Shown here in pieces: positions 1 to 11,700 of a stretch of DNA of 64,000 nucleotides. This DNA is from Euborellia annulipes. Lineage: Eukaryota; Arthropoda; Insecta; Dermaptera; Anisolabididae. The DNA is taken from assembly GCA_023213315.1 (NCBI GenBank), contig JAKCPI010006215.1:57055-121054 (forward strand). The letters run 5' to 3'. The position numbers and the translations under genes are program-made. The notes below the pieces were generated by a model. It was not told the origin of the DNA and made no database searches. It saw only the letters and a list, made by a program, of their open reading frames with translations. Positions within the stretch are counted from its first letter, which is position 1. Each line of letters opens with the position of its first letter.

Positions 1-130
1 TTGGAAATTTTTTTTTTTAATGTATAAAAAGTTCCAAAGTAGACCCCTTTTGAACCGAAATTAACATGCAAATCCTCATATGGGGATTTAACATTGGCTC
101 TATGGAAGGAAGAGCCGGAAAATGAATTGG
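1..130 (-). repeat. Dispersed repeat A, fragment
   Basis: This stretch is the reverse complement of part of the repeat at about 54300-54440. Both share a run reading (on the other strand) that the sequence ...CTCTTCCTTCCATAGAGCC leads to CCCTATGGGGG-type sequence and then GGAACTTTTTACA. A shorter related piece lies near 51060-51150. Other copies of the family are at 14928-15327, 38795-39050, 53820-54440, 59440-59850 and 60540-60722. I see no coding capacity and cannot name the class. Confidence 0.6.
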
Positions 131-209
131 AAAAATCTGAAATACTACATTAGTAAAGCTTACTTCAAACAATTTTCACAAAAAATTTTACTTTTAAACT
201 TTGTTTTAG

Positions 210-591
210 TGAAAATGAATCTGCATCTTCAACCTTTTCGACACCTTATAGTAGCATCTCATCTTTAAAAGAAGTTAAAGATAATCTTTCATCAAGGACG
301 ACAATAAACGGTGAATAATTTTTTTTTGTTTTTTAATCATTCTTTTTCTTTTTGTTCGTCTACTGATGTGTAACAACCCGCCTGATTATCTTTATATAAT
401 TGACGAGTGCGGGTGGTTACATCACTCATCTTTTGATATTTGTAATTTCTAATATAATAATTATTTTCCTGTTAACAGATGATTCAACAAATAGTTTACC
501 TGTCTATCAGAGTTATATAGTTTCCGATATGTCATTCAACGGTTTAGAAGAATCAGCTCCGGAATTGACGGTAATACATCATCTGGCTTAG
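210..591 (+). CDS. Possible 3' terminal exons of an upstream gene (partial)
   Basis: Two exon-like blocks fit together. Exon 210-310 follows a pyrimidine-rich acceptor ending TTGTTTTAG and stops at a GT donor (ACG/gtgaat). Exon 479-591 follows an acceptor ending GTTAACAG and runs to a stop. The phases agree: one base is left at 310 and two are supplied at 479. The join gives a Ser/Thr-rich, acidic tail of about 70 residues ending in HHLA. I recognise no domain. An alternative donor after ...ELT (TTGACG/gtaata) would make this an internal exon of a gene that continues. It may belong to a gene mostly outside the window. Confidence is limited because short low-complexity exons can arise by chance. 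Confidence 0.35.
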
Positions 592-1169
592 AATTAAAGA
601 ACTCAAAAACGCTTAACGAGATCTTTTATATAACCTGGAAAATTAGAAACAATGGAATAAGCGGAAGTGAAACATAATTTGAAAATCTTATTAAATTATA
701 CAAATTTTTTAATAATAAATTGGTCCCGCTATGTTTTGTTTTCACATACAGTCAGGGGTGGGGGGGGAGCGACCGCCTCCTCCGAGAAAAAATTAAAAAG
801 TTTTAAAAACTAGTCATCTAAAGAAATTATGATTTATTGCCTAAAATATATATTTTTTTAAACTATCAATTTCACGTCTCGACTAGTATTTGAAGGTATT
901 ATTTAAAAAATGTTCATCCCCCAGAAAACCCCTCCTGTAAATTGAATCTTCCAACCAACCGCCCCCACCGACTTCGCATCCCGTCCCATGCGACAAAAAT
1001 GTATTTAAATTGAATTGGCTATCAATCAATTTAAATAATTAGGGGTGGTGCCTAAATGGCCTCCGATGCCGAAAAAGATCTTAAGTTAAATAAAATTTAA
1101 AAAACCGTCCTCACCGACAAAATTGCAAGTATCATTTTTCTAATAATATTTTATTCATCCGGAGAGATC
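592..1169. other. Non-coding, decayed repeats
   Basis: I see no convincing gene. A G-rich stretch near 753-775 and C-rich blocks near 950-990 look like the two decayed ends of a short poly-G/poly-C bounded element of the kind that is intact elsewhere in the window. Confidence 0.4.
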
Positions 1170-1603
1170 TTGCTGTTGATGTTACGAGTTGGAAAAGTCA
1201 AGCAAATAAAAGAAAGCCTTTGGGTGTCAAATGCCGAGAGGAGGTGAGGGTTTGGACAAAATTATTCGTTTATCTTCAGTCCTTTTAGGCTTTTAATCTA
1301 ATCTTGTTCACAAAGTTGTCATTGATGTAGTGGCACCAAAGAACGTGCACATGAATATTTTATTAAAAGGGCGAGTGTTTAAGCCAACGTGAGAGTCTAT
1401 TAAAGAATGGAATCTAATACATGAGCACGGACTTATGTGCCACAACTCCAAGGACAGCTTTGTGCCTGAACGTAAGCCTACAAGGGCTGAAGATGGACGA
1501 ATAAATTTTGTCCGAAACGCTCTCCTCTGTTTGGCATTTGGCATCAAAAGGCTTTCTTTTATTTGCTGCTCTCGTACTTGCTCGTTTCCAACTCGTAATA
1601 TTT
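1170..1603. mobile_element. Fold-back unit with paired hammerhead-like motifs
   Basis: Arms 1170-1283 and 1485-1603 are imperfect inverted repeats. The right arm carries an intact hammerhead-like core on the plus strand (1487-1518). The left arm carries its decayed partner on the minus strand: CTGAAGA at 1273-1279 is kept but the GAAAC box is lost. The apparent reading frames across the unit on both strands are by-products of the palindrome. Confidence 0.6.
1487..1518 (+). ncRNA. Hammerhead-ribozyme-like core
   Basis: CTGAAGA at 1487-1493 fits the hammerhead consensus CUGANGA. A hairpin GGAC...GTCC follows after one extra T, then GAAAC at 1514-1518. The next bases are GCTC, so the usual NUH cleavage triplet is not intact. 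It lies in the right arm of a fold-back unit. Confidence 0.5.
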
Positions 1604-1714
1604 TATTAATAAAATGCATGAGTTGCTTTCCAAAATTGCACAATTTATTTAGCAAATATTTTGTAAAGACAATCCTCATTGCATCAAATTATATCCTTGC
1701 TCTATATTAATATT

Positions 1715-1857
1715 AACAAACAATGTTACTCTAATTACTTTACCAATTAGCCGGAAACGTTTCGGTGCATTTGGCCCTATCTTCGGTCTTTTAATCGGTG
1801 TATAGAGTTGGAGCAGCCGAAACGTTTCCGGCTAATTGGTAAAGTAATTAGAGTATT
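1715..1857. repeat. Short fold-back repeat with decayed hammerhead-like motif
   Basis: The arms around 1724-1763 and 1813-1855 are near-perfect inverted copies, sharing the run GAAACGTTTCCGGC on opposite strands. On the minus strand CCGAAGA (one change from CTGAAGA) precedes CCGAAACG, so this looks like a worn member of the ribozyme family. Confidence 0.5.
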
Positions 1858-2091
1858 ATTTCCTATATTAGATATCCATAGCCACAACTTGCACATCAAT
1901 TATTACAAACAAAAAGTTCTATATATATTATAATTTGATACATGAGGATGAAAACGGCGCGGCGTTAAGCTGTCCGAAATATTGCCTAAATAAATTGTGT
2001 TATTAGGGAAAGAAAGAAAAATTAGGGAATATTCAACGCTTCATTTTCCTCATAAAACCACCTAATTTGACCGTCCCAGCTTATTTACTAC

Positions 2092-2793
2092 ATATGAGTC
2101 GTCCATTTCCGAAAGTGTCTAGTTGCTTCGGGAACAAATTTTCAGGAAACGAGAAAAACCTGTATATTATTAAACTCAAGAGTTAATTTATGACTGTTAT
2201 GTTTATAAAATCTGTAAATAAATTAGAAACACAATTTACGAGGTCTTAGGTTTTCTATATAGCAGTACTAAACTGTTTTAATATTCAACTAGGCACTTTT
2301 GGAAAAGTTTTTTGTAATTAGCAAGTTTTGGAATTGGACCTTTTGCAATTACCGTGTTTTGGCTCTGTAAATGCAAATGGTCAGTATCAATCAACATAAC
2401 AAAACAAAAAAGAAAATTCCATAAAAGTAGCAGGAAATATAGGTCTGCACTATAAAAATGTCCCTTAATTTACCAAAATATTATTCATTGCAGTAAGCAA
2501 GTTTTGGAAATGACTTCATCAAAGTCGCCATCTTTATGTTAGCAAGCAAGTAGTTTTGGAACAGTATTTGTTTGTTGGCAACAAGACAGTTTTGGAATTG
2601 GCATGAAATGCAACTAGAACCGGTTTGAATTTGTACTCGATTTTCAGTATTTGTTTTAAATAGAATATAAAAACTTTTTTCACTGGAAAACTATTTTCAA
2701 ATGTGTATTTCACTTGTGCCAACAACATGCAATTAAAATCTCAACTTTTCAAACTTTGTCAATTAAGCACTTTTGGAAATGAACGACTCATAT
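2092..2793. mobile_element. TIR element with reiterated internal motif
   Basis: A 26-bp terminal inverted repeat is present at 2092-2117 and 2768-2793, with one or two mismatches; the left end begins ATATGAGTCGTCCATTTCC. The interior carries at least four copies of a short motif close to AGTTTTGGAA(T/A)TG, and the TIR itself contains a related TTTTGGAAATG. No transposase is visible and no target duplication is obvious, so the superfamily is unknown. Confidence 0.55.
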
Positions 2794-3055
2794 GCTGGAG
2801 GCTTATACCTCAGAGCCAAAATAAATATATATATTTATCCTAGGTTCGTCTCTTTGAGACAAAAAATAAAATAATTTAATTTTTAATTTTATATTTCTAG
2901 ATTGGAAAATGTTCTCAAAAAGTACCATGTAAATGCTGTATGAAAAAAAAATAAATAAATTTTATCTACTTATTTATTTATTTTTATTTTTTATCAACAA
3001 GCGCACAGTACTTGAAAATCCTTCCTCCTATATATACATTTTATCTTATCTAGAT

Positions 3056-3340
3056 CAGGGCTTCTTAAAGTAGTGAGCCGCGGCTCCCTAGGAGGCCATG
3101 GATTACCCGCAGAGGGGAGGCGAAGAGTAGCAAATGAAACAACACACTCATTAATCAAAAAACATAATAACCATGTTTATTTTTTTTCACGCTTTTACTG
3201 TTAACATTAATGACTAGTAAATGTATGCGTATATTCTAAATTATAATAATTTTTTTAACCAATCTGAATTTAAAAAAAAATAGGGAAGCCATGAGATATT
3301 GACTAGGGTTCCGCGACTTCAAAAAGTTTAAGAAGCACTG
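3056..3340. mobile_element. hAT-like MITE
   Basis: The element starts CAGGGCTTCTTAAAGT and ends AAGTTTAAGAAGCACTG, which are inverted copies typical of hAT termini. The flanking 8-mers are ATCTAGAT and CTCTAGAC, matching at 6 of 8 positions as expected for an old 8-bp target duplication. There is no coding sequence. Confidence 0.6.
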
Positions 3341-4001
3341 CTCTAGACCACCTAGAATTATTTTCCCTAATAGAAATTAAAGAACAGGCAGGCCCCTCTG
3401 AGCTGTTGAAAATAGAAGAAAGTTATGCCCTGTGATTCTCTTTTCGATTATTCTTTTTTTTTTTTATTCTTATCCTTGTTTCAATTAGAATGAAAAGTCA
3501 AGGTTATTTGATTATATACTGCTGTATATTCAACGGAAGTGTAAATTAGGTTAATTAATAATTATTAAATGTATTCTTGATGGGCTTTATATGAAAAATT
3601 TAAATAACTTATGCGGTGTACATATAAAAATATGTGTCTTATAAAAAAAAATATAGGATATTGATATAATATATTAGATTACCTAATCTTGATTTGTTGG
3701 ATCAATGTCAAATTAAAGTAGGAAAAAAAAATGATGAATTTGCTTCGATTTGTGAAAGTCTTGGAGAATTCGTTTCGGGTTCGATTTTAGTTGGAAGCCT
3801 TTTTAATTAAAATAATTATCAAGGTCTTATCAAGATCTGAACCTGAAAAACAGCACAAACTTTTTTTTTCATGACCTGATTATTTTGATATTCTTCTTTC
3901 GTGGATCGCGCAATGAGTACCAAAATTAAAGTCCCTTCTACGTTTACATGTGATTATTTTATTGTTTTTTTTTTTTTTTTTTTAATTTGAAGAATATTTA
4001 T
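3341..4001. other. AT-rich non-coding sequence
   Basis: Apart from poly-T and AT-rich tracts I see nothing here that can be supported as a gene or element. Confidence 0.4.
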
Positions 4002-4429
4002 TTAAGGTTCAGGAAATCCCAAATGAGCAACGCAGCAGACGTTTTAATTTTTATTTAAACAAAGTGCCAGGGCAAACGTTTCGGTCACATATAGGACCAT
4101 CATCAGGACCAAGCCATTGTCAATTTATTATTCCTCTTGGTCGTATTGCCCAAAGAAATTATTAATGAATGAATTGAGTGAATTCACTCACTCTCAGTCC
4201 ATAATAACGGACTATATCTAACAATTTGGTCATTGGATTTGTTGCATTGGTGTACCCAGCGAGGGGGGGGGGGGGCCCCCCCCCCCCCAAACAAGAAAAA
4301 AATCAAATGCATATAATGAAATGAAAAAAACAAAAATAAGTAAGGCCAAAGGCAACGGGGCACAATCGGGGGTTGGGGGTTTTTATGTCTTTTTCTTTTA
4401 GCTTTTTCTCTTTCATACTTTATTTTTTT

Positions 4430-4461
<32 letters not shown>

Positions 4462-4700
4462 AAATAAAAAATTTATTAACAAATTTGCCCCCACTCCCCC
4501 CCCTCCCTCCTCTTCTAGGTCCTGATTTGTTGTGTTATTAATAATTTCTTTGGCCAATATGACCAAGAGGATTAATAAATTGACAATGGCTATGGCCCTG
4601 TGTGGCCTTATGGGACGAAACGTTGGCCCCACACCTTATGATTAAATATATGTAATTTATAATAGCTGCGGTCATTTGGGATTTGTTCCTTAAATAAATT
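4002..4700. mobile_element. Fold-back unit with paired hammerhead-like motifs
   Basis: Arms 4002-4165 and 4536-4700 are inverted copies that extend past both ribozyme cores. The left arm carries an intact minus-strand core (4078-4106). The right arm carries a decayed plus-strand one at 4598-4621 that keeps GACGAAACG. Between the arms are a poly-G/poly-C stretch (4262-4288), an AT microsatellite near 4430-4455 and C-rich sequence near 4490-4510. Confidence 0.6.
4078..4106 (-). ncRNA. Hammerhead-ribozyme-like core
   Basis: On the minus strand the core reads CTGATGA, one T, GGTC, an eight-base loop, GACC, then GAAAC. CTGATGA is the most canonical form of the hammerhead box. The bases after GAAAC are GTTT, so GUU could serve as an NUH triplet, but I see only weak pairing for stem I. 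Confidence 0.55.
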
Positions 4701-5220
4701 GTAGTACAGTAGGGAACTCATGCATGTAATTTTTAATTTGCTTGAAATATATATTAAATCATTTATTAAGTTATCATCTTCCGGTATATAGAAATGTTTA
4801 ATATTAATTTATATCACATCAGATCTGTCATATTAATAACTTAAAAAGTTGTAGGAATTTCGGGACCCGAGTATTTTTACTGACGGACGGACACTCTGCT
4901 ACTATATATATATAAGAAAATAATTTCCACCAACAAAGAATATACAGTCTTGTTAAATAATTTATTTTTTATTTCTTAAATATCTTTTTTTTTTTTAATA
5001 AATTTTATTTTATATATTATTTTTGTTATTTTGAGAGAACTCCCTATTTTTCCCAGCTATCATACTCCATACTGTTTGAGTTTATATTCTTATTTTATTC
5101 TTTGTTTATTAATTTGAAAATTGGCGCCGATATTGAGACAGAGTTTGACGTATTAACCAAAAGGCAAAAGAAATGAAGTTGGTTCTATTTTTAGTTTAAC
5201 TTGTCATGTCATTCTAAGAG

Positions 5221-5530
5221 GGAGTTGGGGGTTGGTGGGGGTGTTGGGTGGGGGGGGGGGGGGGTGTGGGGGGGGGTTGTGGTCTTGTGTTTTGGTTTGT
5301 GTTTTTGGTTGGTTTTGTTTTTTTGTTTGGTTTTTTTTTGTGGTGGGGGGTGGGTTTCGGTTTGTTTTGTTCGGTGGTGTTTTTGTTTTTTTTTTTTGGT
5401 GTGGTTTGTTTTTTTTTTTGTTTTTTTCGTTTGTGTTTTTTTTGTTGTGTTGGTGTTGGGGGGTTTTTTTGTGTTTTTTTTTTTTGTTTTTTTTTTTTTT
5501 TTTTTGTTTGTTTTGGATTTTTGGTGGAGT
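5221..5530 (+). repeat. Strand-biased G/T-only tract
   Basis: About 300 bases are almost entirely G and T on the plus strand, with very few A or C. G-runs of 4-13 bases give way to long T-runs towards the 3' side. The long reading frames here on both strands are low-complexity by-products (Gly/Phe/Val-rich or Lys/Thr-rich). It ends about 230 bases before the anoctamin start codon, so it lies in the 5' flank or 5' UTR. Confidence 0.8.
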
Positions 5531-5761
5531 TGACTAAGAGAATACAGAAGCATTTAGAATAAAATAAAAATATGGAATATAAAACAGCTTGGAAAAGATA
5601 CTTTTAAATAAATGAATTGAATTACAGGTAAGTGAATTTGACATTGCATGACAAGAGCATATGCTCTGTGTGTGCGTGAGTGTGAGTGTGTGTTTTATAA
5701 TAATACTAATATAACTAAATGAATGATGTGATTAGGCTAATTGAATGAGATAACAAACACG

Positions 5762-8700
5762 ATGGACGTGAGACAGAGAGGAGGAGGCGGCGGCGTCGGA
5801 GGGGACATAGAAGCGGGAGGCGATGACGGCATGCCGGGCAAAAAGGAGCAGATCAGTTTATCACGTTTCACCGTTTATCATAGCGCTGAAGATTTAAGTC
5901 CAAGTGAAACAGAACGTGAACGTGATGATGTCGACTTCAATAACTTCAAGGATGAACCCGGCGATTCCTGTGTCCTCATGAACCAAGTCAAGGCTAAATC
6001 AGGCCTTTGCACCAAGGTTTTCCTTTACTTTCATTTACCTTCTTTTAATACTTTCCCAGACAATTATTTTATACAATCAACAACATGTTTTATCATCTTG
6101 CCAAGAGAGTTTTGCTTGTAAGTTTTTTTTTTTTTTTTTTTAAATATACAAATTGCCTTATTCCTTGACATCTATATTTAAGCTCTACAGATTTATAAGA
6201 TTATTATTTTAAATAAATTTCAGAATAAACTTTTTCTAGACCTCGTGATTGATTACTCACTATTTACAAAAACATAAATTAAATCTTATATATGTATATT
6301 CTGAAAGGCTTTCGCCTCCGGGTGTATGCGAAGATAAGTTTTCTTTCTCGTATATTAATGTATGGAATGGAGTCTCAGCCAAGGAAAAGTAAAAAACAAA
6401 TTTATACTGTCAACGTTCGTCATGCTCATCCTCGGGACAGTCTAATTTGACACTTAGGCTGTTCCAAGGAAGAGCATGACGAACGTTGACAGTATAAATT
6501 TGTTTTTTACTTTTCCTTGGCTGACTCCATTCCATACATCTATATTTAATTAAATCAATGAAGTCAGTGGCTGTTTTTCTATAGACAGGAGAAGGAGCAG
6601 GTGCAGCCAAAAAACAAAAGCCTTCGATTTAATACAATTTAATGAGACGTTTCGGGTGAATTTCATCTACCCATCTTCAGTCCTTCAAAATTGTTAAAAG
6701 TCCCGGAGTTGGTCAATAGGGCAATACATGTAAGATTCTAACTAAATGAATACGATGGCCCACATCGCCAGGACATATGATACCTAAATTTACATGTATT
6801 GCTATTGACCAACTCCGGGACTTTTAACAATTTTGAAGGACTGAAGATGGGTAGATGAAATTCACCCGAAACGCTTCATTAAATTGTATTAAATCGGAGG
6901 CTTTTGTTTTTTTGGCTGCACCTGCTCCTTCTGTCTATATTTAATACTCACAGCCAGTATAATAATTATATTTTTTTCATACCGTATATATATATGTTGT
7001 TATATATATATATATATATATGGAAAATAGATTTATTTTCTGCTAAAGTCATCCGGCAAAAATTCTACATTATTAAAAAGAAAACAATGACAAATTAAAA
7101 ACACTTACTGCATAAATATTTTCGTTATCATTTTGGGACGTCATTTATCCGATTTGATCTGTGTCAAACAGAATTGATTAAAAATTAATAAATCCACTCT
7201 CCAGATTAGATAGATTATTTTTTTTTTTTAAATTATATTAATAGATAATGTTTAACCTCTAAATAAATGGCAGCGGGCAATAATAAATTTCCGATTGTTG
7301 CGATGCCTCACTACGTGAGTCGAATCAGAGAAAACAAATTCAATTATGAAAGGGATCATTTTCTACTTCGAACATTTATATCTTATGGGGCAAGTAAGAA
7401 TTTAATTTTTTTTTTTTAATTACCATGTCCTTGGAATGCGCTTTTTCATATTTTCAAATCTAATTTTTAAAAATGTTATTTATTATTTTTTGAAGAAATT
7501 TCAATTTAATTCAGTGAAGGAACTATTTCTGATATAATAAAAAATAAAAGTAAATTCGCAGCATCAGGTGTTGATAAACGAAATGCAATTCGCCCTTCTT
7601 AAAATGAATTCTCTTCTTAAATGTTTAAACGTCGGCCTTCCAGGAGCGGACGATGTTCAGCGATGGCATCAGCTCCGTGGATTTCGTCCTCGTTTGGTCC
7701 GACCAGGACAACTCATCGGAAAAAATCACAAAAAGACAAATCTTTGAGAAGAATCTCCGATCTGAAGGTCTTAAATTGGAAAAAGAGAAAAATTTACATT
7801 TAAATTTTATTAAAATCAACGCTCCTAATGATGTTTTAATGCGCTATTGTGAAATTTTAAAATTAAAATTACCAATGAAAAAAGTAAGTAATAAAATTTT
7901 TCAAATTATTACAATTATTAAAAACTAATATCAATTAGAAACAAATATTTAATAAAAACTTTGAAAATGTATTAAAATATCACATTTCATTGTATATATA
8001 TATATAATTTTCCATCTAAATTTATGTCCTCGCATAAATAAGAGTGATTTAATTACAATTCTCTATTTCAGTTTTTAGAAATAAGTGAATAAATGTGAAA
8101 AATATTTATGCTTTCATTTTAGGCATAAATTTTCAATTATAAATGAAATTTTTTGTTAATAGTGTAACTACAGGGTGACCACTAGGAGCATTGTCATTTT
8201 TGATTGGACGATACTCAAGAAGGCGGAGTCCCAGATAAGTGGGAGAGCAGCCAAATGTCATTTCAGTCGTAATGGAATAGTGGTCGGACGTACAATCTGT
8301 TTTTGTTTACATACGACGAATCTGTTTAGAATGTTGACTTGATTGGCGAGTATTTGGTCGTCGTTAGCATGGAGACAGGGGCGCCGGAACGAATTTGAAT
8401 CAGGGGGGGGGGGCAAAAAAATTTTTTTTAGAAAATTAAAATAATTTAATATGTTTAAATAGTATAAAACAAAAACAAATATACTATAAAACTTTAAAAA
8501 TTTTAAATAAAATCACAATTTTAATAAAATTAAAATTTTAAAATATTTGCAGTGATTTTATCAAAAATTTTTGGAAAAAATTTGGAAAAAAATGAATTTC
8601 TTACTCTTTTAATTTTTTTTAATTTAGAAGATTTTATTTTTCAAAAGTAAAAATATATCATTTTTAAAAATAAATGAAGATAAATGAAGAAATTTTGCCC

Positions 8701-11700
8701 CCCCCCCCCTGTAAGATGCCAGGGGGGGGCAATGTACCCTTCCCCCCCCCCCAGTTCCGGCGCCTATGCATGGAGAGGCCCTAGTAGGCCAACCATTATG
8801 AAATAAATTGAACAATTGGAAAAGAGAATGAAGAAAAAATCAATTATTCGCCTATTCGTGGTCATGGGCGTAATTAGGAGGCTCCGGGGGGGGGGGGGGG
8901 TTAAAAAAACACTTTTTTAGATTTTGACCAGGGCTCTGGTCAAAAGTGGTTTTAACCACCCTTGATCATCCCTGAAGAGTAATCATTTGTAATGGAATAG
9001 TGGTCCATTACTATTGAAATACTCAAATAGAAATTATTTCATTCTTCCACATCTCTCCAAGACTCCGACAATCAAAAATGACAATTCTCCAATTTTTTTT
9101 TTTATAACTTTTCGGCTACTGAGGTCATTTAGAGGTATGAATTTTATTTACTAAATTTAGATACAAATATATATATATATACCGATGGCTACCGGGGGAT
9201 GTTTCACACACTGATTAGAATCACCAATCCCATGCTTTCGCCGCGCTTAACTGCACAATTGTGGTGTATGTTGCTCTTCTCCGTTGCCGACAATGCTGCT
9301 TCTGGTCCCCTTATATATCGCCTGCTGAGAATACTGAGTGGCGAAAGTCCGAAAATTCAATTTTTGAGTAAACTCTACGAAACGCTGTTAAAACGTCTTC
9401 TCTTTTGAGTGCCAAAGTGGCGAAAATATTCCATTCTTTGCTATTGATTGTGGCCTATTCATTTGTTGCCCGGTTGAATGTATATGTTTATAAAACTTTC
9501 AAACGCCTTTTCTCGAATTGTTCAATTTCGTACTTTCGCCACTCAGCATTCTCAGCAGACGATATAAACAGTATTAATACTCTCTACACTACTTACTAAA
9601 AAACTTTCTGACTCTTTGAATATATTCCCCACCGAATTGAAATATTTGTCATATATCTACTGAGAGAATAAGTAGAGAGGAGTAGAGGCGTAAATCTCTT
9701 CCGGATGATGGATAATAATTTTCTTTTTAGATCTCCGGCGAGGCAACGACCGCCTCATCTATTTCCTTCGACATCATGCTCGAAGTGAAATCGTTTGTTA
9801 GTCGTTTTTTTAATTTTATCAAAGTCGACCCGAATATTTTTGCACCTATTGAAAATCGCCTATTAGCTGAATATTCCAGAGATAAAAACTATTTGTAAGT
9901 ATTCAATAAAAATAAAGCAAATATTTATCTTCTTGCTGATATAACATAAAACATATTGACATGTTGTTGATAAAAAAGGATTTATTTATCTTTTTTTTTT
10001 TTTTTTTTTTAATATAATAGATTCGACACCGATCAAGATGATTTCTTCCCACCTGCTGTCAGATCTACAGTTGTTGATTTTATTCTATCTAGAAAAAAAT
10101 TTTCTGATGAAGAAAAAGAACCATTCGCTTTTGGAATTCAACGCCTTATCAATGATAGTACTTATCTTGCCGCTTACCCATTACATGATGTACGTATACT
10201 ATTAGAATAAAAAATAAAAGCTTTTTAAAATAGAGTATTTTATCATAATATAACAAAAAAATTGAAAATTTCGAAATTTTTGAAAAAACTTTTTAAGTAA
10301 AGTACTACTTCCAAGTGACGTATTTACTCCAAAAGTTGATAGATATCTACAATTTTAGTGTAAGGAGCATATACCAAATTTCATCGATCTAACTGCTTTG
10401 GTTTTTAAGCAATCGTGTTTACACACACACACACACACACACAGACATAATGCAAAAATGCTTTTTTTGGACTCAGGGAGGTCTAAAACGTGGAGAAACA
10501 TCAAAATCTCGAAGTCGAATTTTTTTACGATTACATAACTTTCTCTATACGAGAAAGTAAAAATAAGGGATATAGGTAATATAGGTATATGGGGCGGGGC
10601 ATTCCACGTCAAATCGAACGGTTTGAAAAATTTTAATTTTACGAGGAGTGGCTGTATATATTTTTTTTTATTTTATTTTTTATTTTTTTTATTTATTTAG
10701 ATTTAGGGCGCTAGAGCTACCATGGCCATTCGCGCCTCAGGTACAATAGCAAGTTCAAATCTATCAATTACAGTACAAACTTACAATTTAAACAAACCTA
10801 TGACAAATACTTTATCAACAATTTTAATATATTATCCAACAATAGATATTGGATATTACAATAGATAATAACAATCAAAACAGAAAACATATAATAGCAT
10901 GATATACAGAAATAAATAACATATAATTCATAATAAATAAATTCATTACTATAATTATATAAATTAAACTTAAAAACGAGTGAAGATTTAGATTTTGCCA
11001 AACAAATCTATTTCCCTTAAAAAATCAAATAGGTCCCTAAAATTGTCTTCATTGCAGAGTACCTCTTTAATGGTTTTGTTCTTGAGGTATCTTTTCCTTG
11101 CATCCCCATATGCAGGACAGTCCCCCAGTATGTGATGCACTGTGATCCTGTCATTGCACATGAGGCACCAGGGTGGATCCTCTTTTCTAATCAAATAACC
11201 ATGTGTAAAGAAACAATGGCCAATTCTTAATCTAGTGACCTTGACCTGGGGCTGTATATATATTGAGTGGTGAGGATATCCAGGCAGCCAAAAAACAATA
11301 AAGAAAATTATATTTATCTTTATTTCATATGTTTGTCGACGTTTTTGGCCGATATTCCGGCCTTCATGAGGACAAATGCTGTTTGCTTCGAGCTCATAGA
11401 GGCTCTTGGCAACTCCTGACAATGTGTTTGAGCGAACATTCGTCGGATGTCATGACTTCTGGTTCAATAGTACCCAGCGCGCTGGGCCCCACAAACGTGT
11501 TACTTCTGCTATATGGCTAATCGGTCCTTGGCACTGAAAGCTTGATTCAATTACCTTAGTTATAATCTTAAAAATGTTAGAATTTCTATTAATTTATTAC
11601 ATATTTTGCGTTCAGAACTTAACTTGGACATTTTCACTGTTTTCCAGGGTGATTACAAAAGAGAAGGTTCTATGCGCAATCTTCTCTACACCGAATGGGC

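Larger units (their letters stand above)
6580..6937. mobile_element. Fold-back unit with two intact hammerhead-like cores
   Basis: Arms 6580-6733 and 6790-6937 are inverted copies around a spacer of about 55 bases. Each arm has, from the centre outward, a ribozyme-like core, an AT-rich stretch and a GGCTGCACCTGCTCC tail. The two arms differ at several positions, for example GTCTC versus GCTTC just after GAAAC. They have therefore diverged and are unlikely to be an assembly artefact. Confidence 0.65.

Noticed and set aside
5201..5562. Overlapping long frames on both strands with Gly/Phe/Val or Lys/Thr composition
   Set aside because: They come from the G/T-only tract and have no real protein composition.
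5741..5761. Start of the anoctamin at 5741
   Set aside because: The codon there is TTG; the first in-frame ATG is at 5762, with a stop at 5738.
7267..7394. Small frame [20 protein letters not shown] in anoctamin intron 1 as an alternative exon
   Set aside because: It would end in phase 1 while the next exon needs phase 0, and I recognise no homology.
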